This document shows positions 1 to 6,229 of a stretch of 8,944 nt of DNA, piece after piece. The position numbers were made by a program, and so were the translations under genes. This DNA is from Chitinophagales bacterium (GTDB lineage Bacteria; Bacteroidota; Bacteroidia; Chitinophagales; UBA2359): the NCBI GenBank assembly GCA_020629335.1, contig JAHDDN010000213.1, positions 1 through 8,944 of the forward strand, in the 5' to 3' direction. Every line of letters starts with the position of its first letter. Position 1 is the stretch's first letter. The notes below the pieces were generated by a model that worked only from the letters and a program-made list of their open reading frames with translations, searched no databases and was not told the origin of the DNA.

Positions 1-13
1 ATTTTAGCAGAAG

Positions 14-87
14 TGACTCCACCAGGACTCGAACCTGGAACCCTCTGCTTAGAAGGCAGATGCTCTATCCAGTTGAGCTATGGAGCC
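14..87 (-). tRNA. trnR-UCU: tRNA-Arg, anticodon UCU
   Basis: Read on the minus strand, the segment folds as a complete cloverleaf. The 7-bp acceptor stem pairs GGCTCCA with TGGAGTC (one G-U pair), followed by discriminator A. The D arm has GCTC/GAGC, the anticodon arm has a TCTGC/GCAGA stem around the loop CTTCTAA, and the T arm has a CCAGG/CCTGG stem with loop TTCGAGT. The anticodon is TCT, which reads the arginine codons AGA and AGG. The 3' CCA is not encoded (the next bases are CTT), so it must be added by the CCA-adding enzyme. It is 74 nt and divergent from ung. Confidence 0.97.
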
Positions 88-103
88 ATTTTCTAAGCAA
101 GCG

Positions 104-111
104 CAAATTTA
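104..111 (-). promoter_or_regulatory. Possible -7 promoter box of the tRNA-Arg gene
   Basis: On the minus strand this reads TAAATTTG, a full match to the Bacteroidota -7 consensus TAnnTTTG recognised by the primary sigma factor. It lies 17 nt before the first base of the tRNA, a sensible distance for a short 5' leader. The -33 box is weak: TTAGG (131-135) stands where TTG is expected, with a 21-nt spacer counted from its TTA. The assignment rests on the -7 match and its position. Confidence 0.45.
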
Positions 112-214
112 AAAATATTTTGGTATATTTCCTAATTGTTAGATGCAATTATTAACTTTACAATTCCCATTTTAGTTTCCTATAAACTCTTTTTTTTACC
201 AAAACTGACATATT

Positions 215-904
215 ATGGCTGCAAAAGTCAATCCCCAACTGCATCCTTCTTGGCTGGAAGTGCTAAAAGAAGAATTTGATAAAGCCTACTTTCTCGAAAT
301 TAAGCAATTTCTAAAGTCAGAAATGAAGGCAGGAAAAGCCATCTACCCTCCTGCTAAGCTCATATTCAATGCTTTTGACCTTACTCCTTTTGATCAACTA
401 AAAGTGGTCATACTTGGGCAAGACCCTTATCACAATGTCGGGCAAGCTCATGGACTTTCCTTTTCTGTGCCTCATGGGGTACGTACTCCACACTCCTTAC
501 GTAATGTCTATAAGGAACTCAATCAGGACTTAGATTTAGCGATTCCTACGACAGGCAATCTGGAAACTTGGGCCAAGCAAGGGGTCTTTTTACTCAATGC
601 CATGCTTACAGTAGAAGCCCGCAAGCCAGCTTCTCATCAGAAAATTGGTTGGCAAAATTTCACGGATGGAGTCATTCGTACTATTTCAGCAGAAAAGGAA
701 GGCGTCATTTTCTTACTTTGGGGCAATTTTGCTAAGAAGAAAAAAGCGCTCATTAATTTAGATAAGCATCATGTTTTGGAAGCAGTACACCCTTCGCCTT
801 TGGCGGGTAATAGATTCCTTGGCTGTAGACACTTTTCGAGAACAAATGAACTCCTTATCCAACAAGGTAAAACTCCTATTGATTGGCGAATTGTAGCTGA
901 ATAA
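215..904 (+). CDS. ung: Uracil-DNA glycosylase, family 1 (UNG)
   Basis: This enzyme removes uracil from DNA after cytosine deamination or dUMP misincorporation, leaving an abasic site for base-excision repair in the cytoplasm. The protein has 229 aa, the length of the E. coli enzyme. The water-activating loop GQDPYH is at residues 68-73 (catalytic Asp70), followed by GLSFSVP near 80-86. LLNAMLTV at 126-133 carries the uracil-reading Asn128. The DNA-intercalation loop starts HPSPLAGNR at 192 (catalytic His192, wedge Leu196) and continues to the GCRHFSRTN segment. The ATG is preceded by A/T-rich DNA with no Shine-Dalgarno motif, normal for Bacteroidota. It is probably cotranscribed with the lpxD-like gene 19 bp downstream, although the two functions are unrelated. 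All key residues are present, so an active enzyme is expected. Confidence 0.97.
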   Translation: MAAKVNPQLHPSWLEVLKEEFDKAYFLEIKQFLKSEMKAGKAIYPPAKLIFNAFDLTPFDQLKVVILGQDPYHNVGQAHGLSFSVPHGVRTPHSLRNVYKELNQDLDLAIPTTGNLETWAKQGVFLLNAMLTVEARKPASHQKIGWQNFTDGVIRTISAEKEGVIFLLWGNFAKKKKALINLDKHHVLEAVHPSPLAGNRFLGCRHFSRTNELLIQQGKTPIDWRIVAE

Positions 905-923
905 AAAACGATAAAATATTGAA

Positions 924-1889
924 ATGAAATTACACACTCCTACTACTTTAGGCGATATCGCCAATTTGATTAAAGCCGAGCTGATTGGTGATATAGAAGC
1001 TATTGCAACGGGCATCAATGAAATTCACAAAGTGGAAGCTGGGGATATTACCTTCGCAGACCATCCTAAATATCTGCAAAAAGCGGTAGACTCTGCCGCT
1101 TCTTTTATCATCTTAAATGACGTACAAGTAGACAATCCTCAGCAGAAAACGCTCTTATTATGCGAGCATCCATTTGATGCTTATAATTTATTGGTGAAGC
1201 ATTTTCATCCAAACGAGAAGGCATTTTATAAACAAGATCAAGACAAGGGCTACTATGAAGGTGAATTGACTCAAATTCACCCTTCAGCTATCATTTATCC
1301 GAATGTAGTTATCGGAAAAAATGTGCAAATTGGTGAGAATACTATCATCCATCCTAACACAACTATCTATGATCATACTATTATTGGAAGTGAGGTCGTT
1401 ATTCATGGAAATTGTGTGATTGGGGCGGATGCCTTCTACTTTAAGAAAAAGGCGGATGGCTTTGATAAGCTATTATCCTGTGGAAAAGTGATCATTGAAG
1501 CTAAAGTAGAGATTGGAGCTGCTTGTACGATTGATAAAGGCGTATCAGGGGATACCATTATCGGTTATGGTACTAAATTGGATAATCAGGTACATGTGGC
1601 TCATGGCTGTGTGATTGGTAAGCATTGTCTGATTGCGGCCCAAGTGGGCATTGCTGGCAAAACGACGATTAAAGATCATGTGACGATCTGGGGACAAGTG
1701 GGAATCAATAAGGATTTGGTGATTGAGGAAGGGGTCGTCATTTATGCTCAATCTGGAGTGGGTAATAATTTGGAAAGTGGGAAGACATATTTTGGTTCGC
1801 CAGCACGAGAAGCGCGACAGGTGCAAAGAGAAATGGTTTTGATTCGCAAGCTTCCTGAATTATTTGATCAAATCAAAAATGATAAATAA
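924..1889 (+). CDS. lpxD: LpxD-like UDP-3-O-(3-hydroxyacyl)glucosamine N-acyltransferase
   Basis: LpxD enzymes transfer a 3-hydroxyacyl chain from acyl-ACP to the 2-amine of UDP-3-O-acylglucosamine, the third step of lipid A synthesis, in the cytoplasm. The protein is 321 aa (E. coli 341). The N-terminal uridine-binding domain (about 1-105) keeps the Phe and Tyr of the 'F..xPKY' motif (Phe44, Tyr50). Residues ~115-285 are hexapeptide repeats forming a left-handed beta-helix, with DNQVHVAH at 220-227 supplying the probable catalytic His227. A short C-terminal helix follows. The usual GADGFGF motif is replaced by GADAFYF (168-173 region), a form I associate with a second LpxD paralogue in Bacteroidota. 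It may therefore not be the housekeeping lpxD, which normally sits with lpxC/fabZ and lpxA. The short gap after ung suggests one transcript. A sugar N-acyltransferase of related specificity cannot be excluded. Confidence 0.85.
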   Translation: MKLHTPTTLGDIANLIKAELIGDIEAIATGINEIHKVEAGDITFADHPKYLQKAVDSAASFIILNDVQVDNPQQKTLLLCEHPFDAYNLLVKHFHPNEKAFYKQDQDKGYYEGELTQIHPSAIIYPNVVIGKNVQIGENTIIHPNTTIYDHTIIGSEVVIHGNCVIGADAFYFKKKADGFDKLLSCGKVIIEAKVEIGAACTIDKGVSGDTIIGYGTKLDNQVHVAHGCVIGKHCLIAAQVGIAGKTTIKDHVTIWGQVGINKDLVIEEGVVIYAQSGVGNNLESGKTYFGSPAREARQVQREMVLIRKLPELFDQIKNDK

Positions 1890-1916
1890 TATTTATTGAT
1901 TTTGTAAATATTATTT
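1884..1916 (+). terminator. AT-only hairpin over the lpxD stop codon, possible terminator
   Basis: A perfect 12-bp inverted repeat (1884-1895 with 1905-1916, 9-nt loop) made only of A and T includes the TAA stop of the lpxD-like gene. It lacks the G/C-rich stem and long T tract of a classical intrinsic terminator; only a short T run closes the right arm. It marks the end of the ung-lpxD unit and may act in termination or 3'-end protection. This role is inferred from structure and position only. Confidence 0.4.
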
Positions 1917-1942
1917 GCCATAATTATACCTATAAAAAGATC

Positions 1943-2115
1943 GGCCTTAGCGTTTTTTGGCGTTAAAAGAACTCGTAATGGAAGGCGTTAAAAAATTTAT
2001 CCTGTTTGAGCCGCAGGCGAGTTTGATAAATTTTAGCCTGTAATGTAGAGGGCTTAGCCAAAACATGCGTCAGCCTTGATTTTTTTGGTTCTTTTTGGAT
2101 CAAGCCAAAAAGAAC
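1943..2115. repeat. Palindromic intergenic repeat, Bacteroidota type
   Basis: This gene-free segment holds several inverted repeats: AAAATTTATC (1992-2001) with its complement at 2025-2034, and a perfect 11-bp stem GTTCTTTTTGG (2088-2098) with 2105-2115 around the loop ATCAAG. That loop can instead pair with CTTGAT at 2075-2080, so two folds compete. A motif GGCGTTAAAA occurs twice in the left half. From memory, near-identical runs around 'GTCAGCCTTGATTTTTTTGG' recur between genes in many Bacteroidota genomes, so I call it a dispersed repeat. A 21-codon ATG reading frame (1978-2043) crosses the first palindrome and is probably not a gene. The edges are approximate. Confidence 0.55.
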
Positions 2116-2176
2116 AATACACTGATAAACAGACCATTAGCCCCTAATCAAGCATTAATTTAATTGATAATCAGTC

Positions 2177-2716
2177 ATGAAGAAATATGAAAAAACATAT
2201 AAAAAACTACGTCAAAAATATACTGACGAAGAAATAGCAGATTCTATGCTAATTCCAAAAGATTTGACTGATGAAGAGAGAAGAAAAGCGGATGAAGAAT
2301 TATTAGCTTTTAGATTAAAATTATTACGTGAGCAAACTGATGAACAACGAATTTATAGTGATTTATTACGTTTTAAATTTTTAATGGAGGATTATATAAA
2401 AAACAATTTTTATGACCCACAAAAAAGCTTTGGAAAGCATTTAGAGGAATATGTTCACATATTAAAAAGAACTAAAAAAAGGCTTTCCGAAGATTTAAAT
2501 ATTCATTATACTCGATTAAGCAGAATCATTAACGATAGAGAAGAACCTAATATAGAGTTAATCTATAGACTCGAGAAACATTGCGCCAACTTAATTCCTG
2601 CTTTACTTTGGTGGAAATTAGTAGCTATGAAGCAAGAACACATTATCAAACAAGATAAAAAAACGAGGAAATTAGAAGGCTCAAAAGTAAAGAATGCTTT
2701 AAAATATAGCGCTTAA
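2177..2716 (+). CDS. XRE-type helix-turn-helix protein (antitoxin-like)
   Basis: This 179-aa protein is probably a DNA-binding regulator. Residues ~1-65 are highly charged and probably helical, starting with LRQKYTDEEIADS and continuing through a Glu/Lys/Arg-rich helix. Residues ~86-137 read as a lambda-repressor/XRE fold: 'LKRTKKRLSEDLNIHYTRLS' supplies the helix-turn-helix, followed by the RIINDREEPNIELIYRLEKH continuation. The tail holds an IPALLWWKL patch and ends very basic (KKTRKLEGSKVKN). I know similar solitary proteins in Bacteroidota, some resembling HigA-type antitoxins, but no toxin gene is next to it. The gene is more AT-rich than its neighbours and lies directly after a dispersed repeat, which fits acquired DNA without proving it. 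Its stop overlaps that of tesB on the other strand. Target and function are unknown. Confidence 0.8.
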   Translation: MKKYEKTYKKLRQKYTDEEIADSMLIPKDLTDEERRKADEELLAFRLKLLREQTDEQRIYSDLLRFKFLMEDYIKNNFYDPQKSFGKHLEEYVHILKRTKKRLSEDLNIHYTRLSRIINDREEPNIELIYRLEKHCANLIPALLWWKLVAMKQEHIIKQDKKTRKLEGSKVKNALKYSA

Positions 2717-3579
2717 GCCTCCTTCTTCTTCAAACGAATCAATCCCTCTTGCGCAACAGTCGCAACCAATGTCCCATCCTGCTGATAGATTTTACCAAAA
2801 CACAATCCCCTCGCATTAGAAGCATTCGGACTTGTTAGTTCATACAACAACCATTCATTGGCATCAAAATCTCTGTGAAACCACATCGCATGATCTAAGC
2901 TCGCAATTCTCAATCCAGGCGTATTAAAGTAAATTCCATGCGGCATCATAGCCGTCGTCAACAAATTAAAATCGGAGGCATAAGCCAATACACATTTATG
3001 TATCGACTGATCCGCTGGCAATTTATCAATCGCCCGAAACCAAACATACTTAATCGGATCTTGCTTTTTAATATCCAAAGGATTAATCGGGTCTACGATG
3101 CGTACCTCAATCGGCCATTCAGGCTCTAAAAATCGTTTTAGACGGGCTGGTGCAAACTGCGCAAACATCTTACGCATATCCCCCATTGACATTAATCCAT
3201 CTGGGCCTTTTATATCTGGCATTGCATCATAATGTTCCATGCCTTCCTCCTTTTTTTGAAAAGAAGCCGCCAATACAAATACCGCAGTACCATTCTGAAT
3301 AGCTGTCACCCGACGAGTCGAAAAACTATTGCCATTACGAGTCCGTTCCACCTGATACAAAATCGGCTTCTCCATATCCCCTGGCAATATAAAATAAGCA
3401 TGTATCGAATGTACACAACGATCATCCTTTAAAGTTTGATAAGCCGCACTCAATGCCTGCCCCAATACCTGCCCACCAAATACATGCGCACTCCCAATAT
3501 CTCGACTATCCCCACGAAATAGATTCATCTCTATCCGTTCTAATTCGAGTAGTTCTGTTAGTTTCTTAGTTTCATTCAT
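2713..3579 (-). CDS. tesB: Acyl-CoA thioesterase II (TesB family)
   Basis: The enzyme hydrolyses acyl-CoA to free fatty acid and CoA in the cytoplasm, often with broad chain-length range. The product has 288 aa from the ATG, near E. coli TesB (286). It is a double hot-dog protein: the first domain spans ~10-110 with HVFGGQVLGQAL (32-43), and the second ~170-285 with YASDFNLL, RIASLDHAMWFHR and the C-terminal VAQEGLIR. The catalytic triad is Asp203, Ser227 and Gln277; Ser replaces the Thr of E. coli TesB, a substitution also found in eukaryotic relatives. A TTG codon directly before the ATG would add one residue; I chose the ATG. There is no Shine-Dalgarno sequence. A period-8 array lies 35-130 bp upstream, and the gene ends in the convergent TTAA shared with the HTH gene. 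Confidence 0.95.
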   Translation of the reverse strand: MNETKKLTELLELERIEMNLFRGDSRDIGSAHVFGGQVLGQALSAAYQTLKDDRCVHSIHAYFILPGDMEKPILYQVERTRNGNSFSTRRVTAIQNGTAVFVLAASFQKKEEGMEHYDAMPDIKGPDGLMSMGDMRKMFAQFAPARLKRFLEPEWPIEVRIVDPINPLDIKKQDPIKYVWFRAIDKLPADQSIHKCVLAYASDFNLLTTAMMPHGIYFNTPGLRIASLDHAMWFHRDFDANEWLLYELTSPNASNARGLCFGKIYQQDGTLVATVAQEGLIRLKKKEA

Positions 3580-3613
3580 CAATGCAAAAGTAAGGATTTT
3601 TATTGGTGAATTC

Positions 3614-3709
3614 GTGTATTGGTTAAGTGGTGTATTAGTATATTAGTTAAGTGGTGGATTAGTTTTTCAGTTTGACAGTTTTTCAGTTAAACAGTTATTC
3701 AGTTTATTA
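3614..3709. repeat. Degenerate period-8 tandem array upstream of tesB
   Basis: Twelve consecutive 8-bp units can be laid out, each beginning with GT: gtgtattg, gttaagtg, gtgtatta, gtatatta, gttaagtg, gtggatta, gtttttca, gtttgaca, gtttttca, gttaaaca, gttattca, gtttatta. The second half has a CAGTT core, the reverse complement of the AACTG core in the array at 8771-8914. The first half shares GGTGTATTAG with the array upstream of hutH. It begins 34 bp before the tesB start and ends just short of the structured repeat at 3719. Confidence 0.75.
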
Positions 3710-3718
3710 TTTATTGTT

Positions 3719-3961
3719 GGGCGCATCCCGATCCTTATTTTTCATCGGCGGGTGGACACGTCGGTATTGCAAAGGGCGGACACATAGGTACCGCCCCTAC
3801 ATCGCCGATGAAAAATAAGGATCGGGTCGGGCTATCCGTTCTTATGTGGCTATGCTGCTCCTACTTCACTAAGGCATCCTTGTCTGCCTTTCAGGCCAGC
3901 CTGCGGCTACCTAAGTTCCGTAAGTCGCATCATATACGCCACATACCACTCCTATCCCTTG
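3719..3961 (+). repeat. Structured ~240-bp repeat element, copy 1
   Basis: It opens with a perfect 24-bp inverted repeat (3727-3750 with 3803-3826) enclosing a smaller hairpin, GGGCGG (3774-3779) with CCGCCC (3791-3796). A ~135-nt body follows that matches copy 2 (6230-6448, opposite strand) at about 77% by hand count. In the body, ATGTGGC (3844-3850) pairs with GCCACAT (3938-3944), and GCCT-TTC-AGGC forms a small stem near 3888. The best conserved core is CACTAAGGCAT and CCTAAGTTCCGTAAG. The element is richer in G and C than its surroundings. There is no open reading frame of note. The edges are set from the similarity to copy 2 and are approximate. Confidence 0.8.
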
Positions 3962-3976
3962 CGCAATCAATGAACT

Positions 3977-3994
3977 GAAAAGACATATCTTTTC
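3977..3994. other. Short hairpin in the tesB-hutH gap
   Basis: GAAAAGA (3977-3983) and TCTTTTC (3988-3994) form a perfect 7-bp stem with the loop CATA. It lies 365 bp beyond the hutH stop on the minus strand, far for a terminator. No function can be assigned. The remainder of the gap from here to ~4110 holds nothing I recognise. Confidence 0.3.
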
Positions 3995-4112
3995 CTAACA
4001 AACCAAAATATCCAAGAATAAAACAAAGGTGAATTGCGAGGATGACAAGCGGAAAGATTGCGATAGAGATGTACAGAAACAAAAAATTATACCAATCCTA
4101 AAAACATTTATG

Positions 4113-4208
4113 GCGCAAGTCTTTTTGACTTACACGACCGATAAGCTTGCCATTGGAAAGCAAAAACGAACGCAAGACTCAACAGGCACAAGTGAAAAAC
4201 ACTTGCGC
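4113..4208. repeat. 96-bp unit with inverted ends and two small hairpins
   Basis: The ends are exact inverted repeats, GCGCAAGT (4113-4120) and ACTTGCGC (4201-4208). Each end also folds on itself: AAGTC-TTTTT-GACTT (4117-4131) and CAAGTG-AAAAA-CACTTG (4189-4205, extended by two more pairs after one mismatch). The inside shows no gene. It looks like a small non-coding repeat or the remains of a miniature mobile element. No target-site duplication was found by eye. Confidence 0.45.
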
Positions 4209-4250
4209 TATAAGAATTTTGGTAGAGTCACAAGCAAGACGCTTACGACA

Positions 4251-4383
4251 GATTCATCACTACACATTAATCATTACGCATTAATCATTACACATTAATC
4301 ATTACGCATTAATCATTACGCATTAATCATTACGCATTAATCATTACACATTCATAATTCATAGTTCATCATTCATCATTAGC
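4251..4383. repeat. Heptamer (period-7) tandem array entering the hutH 3' end
   Basis: Nineteen consecutive 7-bp units follow NATTNAT/CATTACR. The central part alternates cattaat with cattacg or cattaca, giving an apparent 14-bp period, and both edges degrade (gattcat, cactaca; then cattcat, aattcat, agttcat, cattcat, cattagc). On the minus strand the last units encode the end of hutH: the TGA stop (4359-4361) lies in unit aattcat, and the final residues MMNDEL are read from the next units. There are no spacers and the unit is very short, so it is not CRISPR. Confidence 0.85.
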
Positions 4384-6092
4384 AACACTGCTTCTATGTC
4401 GGCGTATAGGAAGCGGTCTTGATGGAGGGTTTTTGATACTGTACGGATGCGATCATATAAGGCTTTGGTTTCTTTGCCTAATGTCGGGGCTTTGAGGCCT
4501 ATGTTGGTGAATTGGGCTTGGCGCATGTCTACTGCTTGGGCGGCAGTGAGCATGGCGATGGCTAATATCTTTTCTACATTGTGGATGATCTCTAAGGCTT
4601 GTCGGCCTGCTATGGGGCCCATGCTGACGTGGTCTTCTTGATTGGCGCAAGTGGGGATGGAGTCGGCTGAGGCTGGGTGGACTAATACTTTGTTTTCGGA
4701 AACTAAGCCGGCGGCGGCGTATTGGGTGATCATTAGGCCAGAGTTGAGTCCTGCATCTTGGATGAGGAAGGCGGGTAGATGATCGTTGTGATGGGGGTCG
4801 TGGAGCTTGTTGATTTGTCGCTCTAAGAGATTGCCGACTTCGGCTACGGCTAGCTTTAGGTGGTCTAATGCTAAGGCAATGGGTTGGCCGTGGAAATTAC
4901 CTGCTGAAATAATTTCGTCTTCCTCACAGAATATAATTGGATTATCAACGACTGCGTTTAATTCATTTTGAATGACGCTGCTTACGTATTCTATCGCTCC
5001 TAAACTGGCGCCGAATACTTGTGGGGTACAGCGCATGGAATAAGAATCTTGTGAGCGAGTTTTGCTATCTGCAAATCGGAGAAACTTTTCCCATTCGTCA
5101 TCTAAGAGGTAGAATATGTCGGGATGTATTTTGACTGCTTTACCCTTGGCGACTTGGGCTAAATTTTCTTGTAGTTCTTCTGGTAGAGATTGAGTGATTT
5201 CTTTGGGTAATAGTTTGACTAATTTTTGGGTAGTGATACCGAATAGTTTGGAGCCTTTGGTGAATTTTCTAATGTTAGCTGCTATTTGTTTTTGGCCTTG
5301 GTGGTAGCGTAGTTCGTGTACTTTTTTATCGAAGGCGGCACTTCGGGCTCCTAGGGCTTCCATCATAAGACTGGAACAAAGGGTGGCTAAATGGATGAGC
5401 TTTTTGGCTTTGGTAACACCTACGACTCCTAAGGCGGCCATAATAGTAGTGCCATTGGAAAGGGCTAAGCCTTCTTTGTGAGCTAACTCAATGGGTGTTA
5501 AGCCTTTTTTGGCTAAGGCTTTGGTGATTTGTTTGGATTGGGCGGTGTAGCTTTTATAGGTTTTGCCATCCATTTCTATCATTCCGTAACCAATTAGGGC
5601 GGATGCCATATGGGCTAAAGGGCATAAGTCGCCACTGGCTCCTACGGAACCTTGTGATGGAATCATTGGATGTATGCCTTTATTGATGAAGTCTTTTAGG
5701 AGTTTGACGGTGGCTACTTGGGCACCTGAATGACCTTTGAGAAGTGTATTGAGGCGGATGAGCATAATGGCTCTAACCATTTCTTTAGAGAAGGGTTCAC
5801 CAATGCCACAAGCGTGTGAAATCAGTAGATTTTTCTGGAGTTGTTTGGCATCCTCTCCGAAGATGACTTTGTCTACATTATAGCCGAAGCCAGTTGTTAC
5901 ACCATATATGATTTCATTATTGGCGACTTTTTTAGCGATGTGTTCTTCGGCTTTTTTGACTTTTCCTAGGGCTGTATTGGCTTTGGGCTTAGAGCTTCCT
6001 TCGCCTTCTATGGTGATGGTCGCTTTTTGATGGGCGACTGCTATTACTTCTTCTATGGTGAGGCCGTGGCCGTTTATTTTTATTTTTTTCAT
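4359..6092 (-). CDS. hutH: Histidine ammonia-lyase (long form, HAL/PAL family)
   Basis: It deaminates L-histidine to trans-urocanate and ammonia, the first step of histidine breakdown, without external cofactor. The protein has 577 aa; classical HutH has about 510. The Ala152-Ser153-Gly154 triad in GSVGASGDLCPLAHMA forms the MIO electrophile. Other active-site residues are Tyr63 (YGVTTGFG), Asn213 (LSNGTT), Gln348/Tyr351/Arg354 (QDSYSMR), Phe400 (NFHGQP) and Glu486 (NQEDHVSMG). The selectivity pair is Ser92-His93 in LQKNLLISHACGIG, the histidine type, not the His-Leu of tyrosine or Phe-Leu of phenylalanine lyases. The extra length is mainly a ~65-residue Lys/Glu/Leu-rich insert at ~281-347. 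No hutU, hutI or hutG is adjacent, so the pathway is encoded elsewhere or the enzyme has another role. A period-8 array begins 4 bp before the ATG, and the last codons come from a heptamer array. Confidence 0.93.
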   Translation of the reverse strand: MKKIKINGHGLTIEEVIAVAHQKATITIEGEGSSKPKANTALGKVKKAEEHIAKKVANNEIIYGVTTGFGYNVDKVIFGEDAKQLQKNLLISHACGIGEPFSKEMVRAIMLIRLNTLLKGHSGAQVATVKLLKDFINKGIHPMIPSQGSVGASGDLCPLAHMASALIGYGMIEMDGKTYKSYTAQSKQITKALAKKGLTPIELAHKEGLALSNGTTIMAALGVVGVTKAKKLIHLATLCSSLMMEALGARSAAFDKKVHELRYHQGQKQIAANIRKFTKGSKLFGITTQKLVKLLPKEITQSLPEELQENLAQVAKGKAVKIHPDIFYLLDDEWEKFLRFADSKTRSQDSYSMRCTPQVFGASLGAIEYVSSVIQNELNAVVDNPIIFCEEDEIISAGNFHGQPIALALDHLKLAVAEVGNLLERQINKLHDPHHNDHLPAFLIQDAGLNSGLMITQYAAAGLVSENKVLVHPASADSIPTCANQEDHVSMGPIAGRQALEIIHNVEKILAIAMLTAAQAVDMRQAQFTNIGLKAPTLGKETKALYDRIRTVSKTLHQDRFLYADIEAVLLMMNDEL

Positions 6093-6096
6093 TGCT

Positions 6097-6176
6097 TGGG
6101 TATGTTGGTACGTTGGTAGTAAGTATGTTAGTAGTTGGTGTATTAGTTTATTGGTATAGTGGTGTATTAGTTTATT
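6097..6176. repeat. Degenerate period-8 tandem array upstream of hutH
   Basis: Ten 8-bp units fit in one register: tgggtatg, ttggtacg, ttggtagt, aagtatgt, tagtagtt, ggtgtatt, agtttatt, ggtatagt, ggtgtatt, agtttatt. The unit pair ggtgtatt-agtttatt occurs twice at a 24-bp distance, and ggtgtatt-ag also occurs in the array upstream of tesB. It fills the region directly before the hutH ATG, so any hutH transcript starting upstream would carry it in its leader. Confidence 0.7.
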
Positions 6177-6229
6177 GAAATTTAAAGATTTATTAGGAAA
6201 ACTGTTTCACTAATATACTTACGAATCGG

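Noticed and set aside
1978..2043. A 21-codon ATG frame in the repeat before the HTH gene
   Set aside because: It crosses the palindrome of a dispersed repeat and has no support as a peptide gene.
3585..3592. TACTTTTG (minus strand) as a tesB promoter -7 box
   Set aside because: It matches TAnnTTTG, but the start codon follows 5 bp later and there is no -33 TTG at the right distance; it would require a leaderless message.
4029..4298. An 89-codon plus-strand reading frame
   Set aside because: It runs through the 96-bp hairpin unit and ends inside the heptamer array, with low-complexity, family-less protein sequence; treated as chance.
4447..4650. Reading frames of about 65 codons within hutH on both strands
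   Set aside because: They overlap conserved hutH coding sequence, show no family features, and one is very rich in His/Arg/Ser, as expected for a wrong frame.
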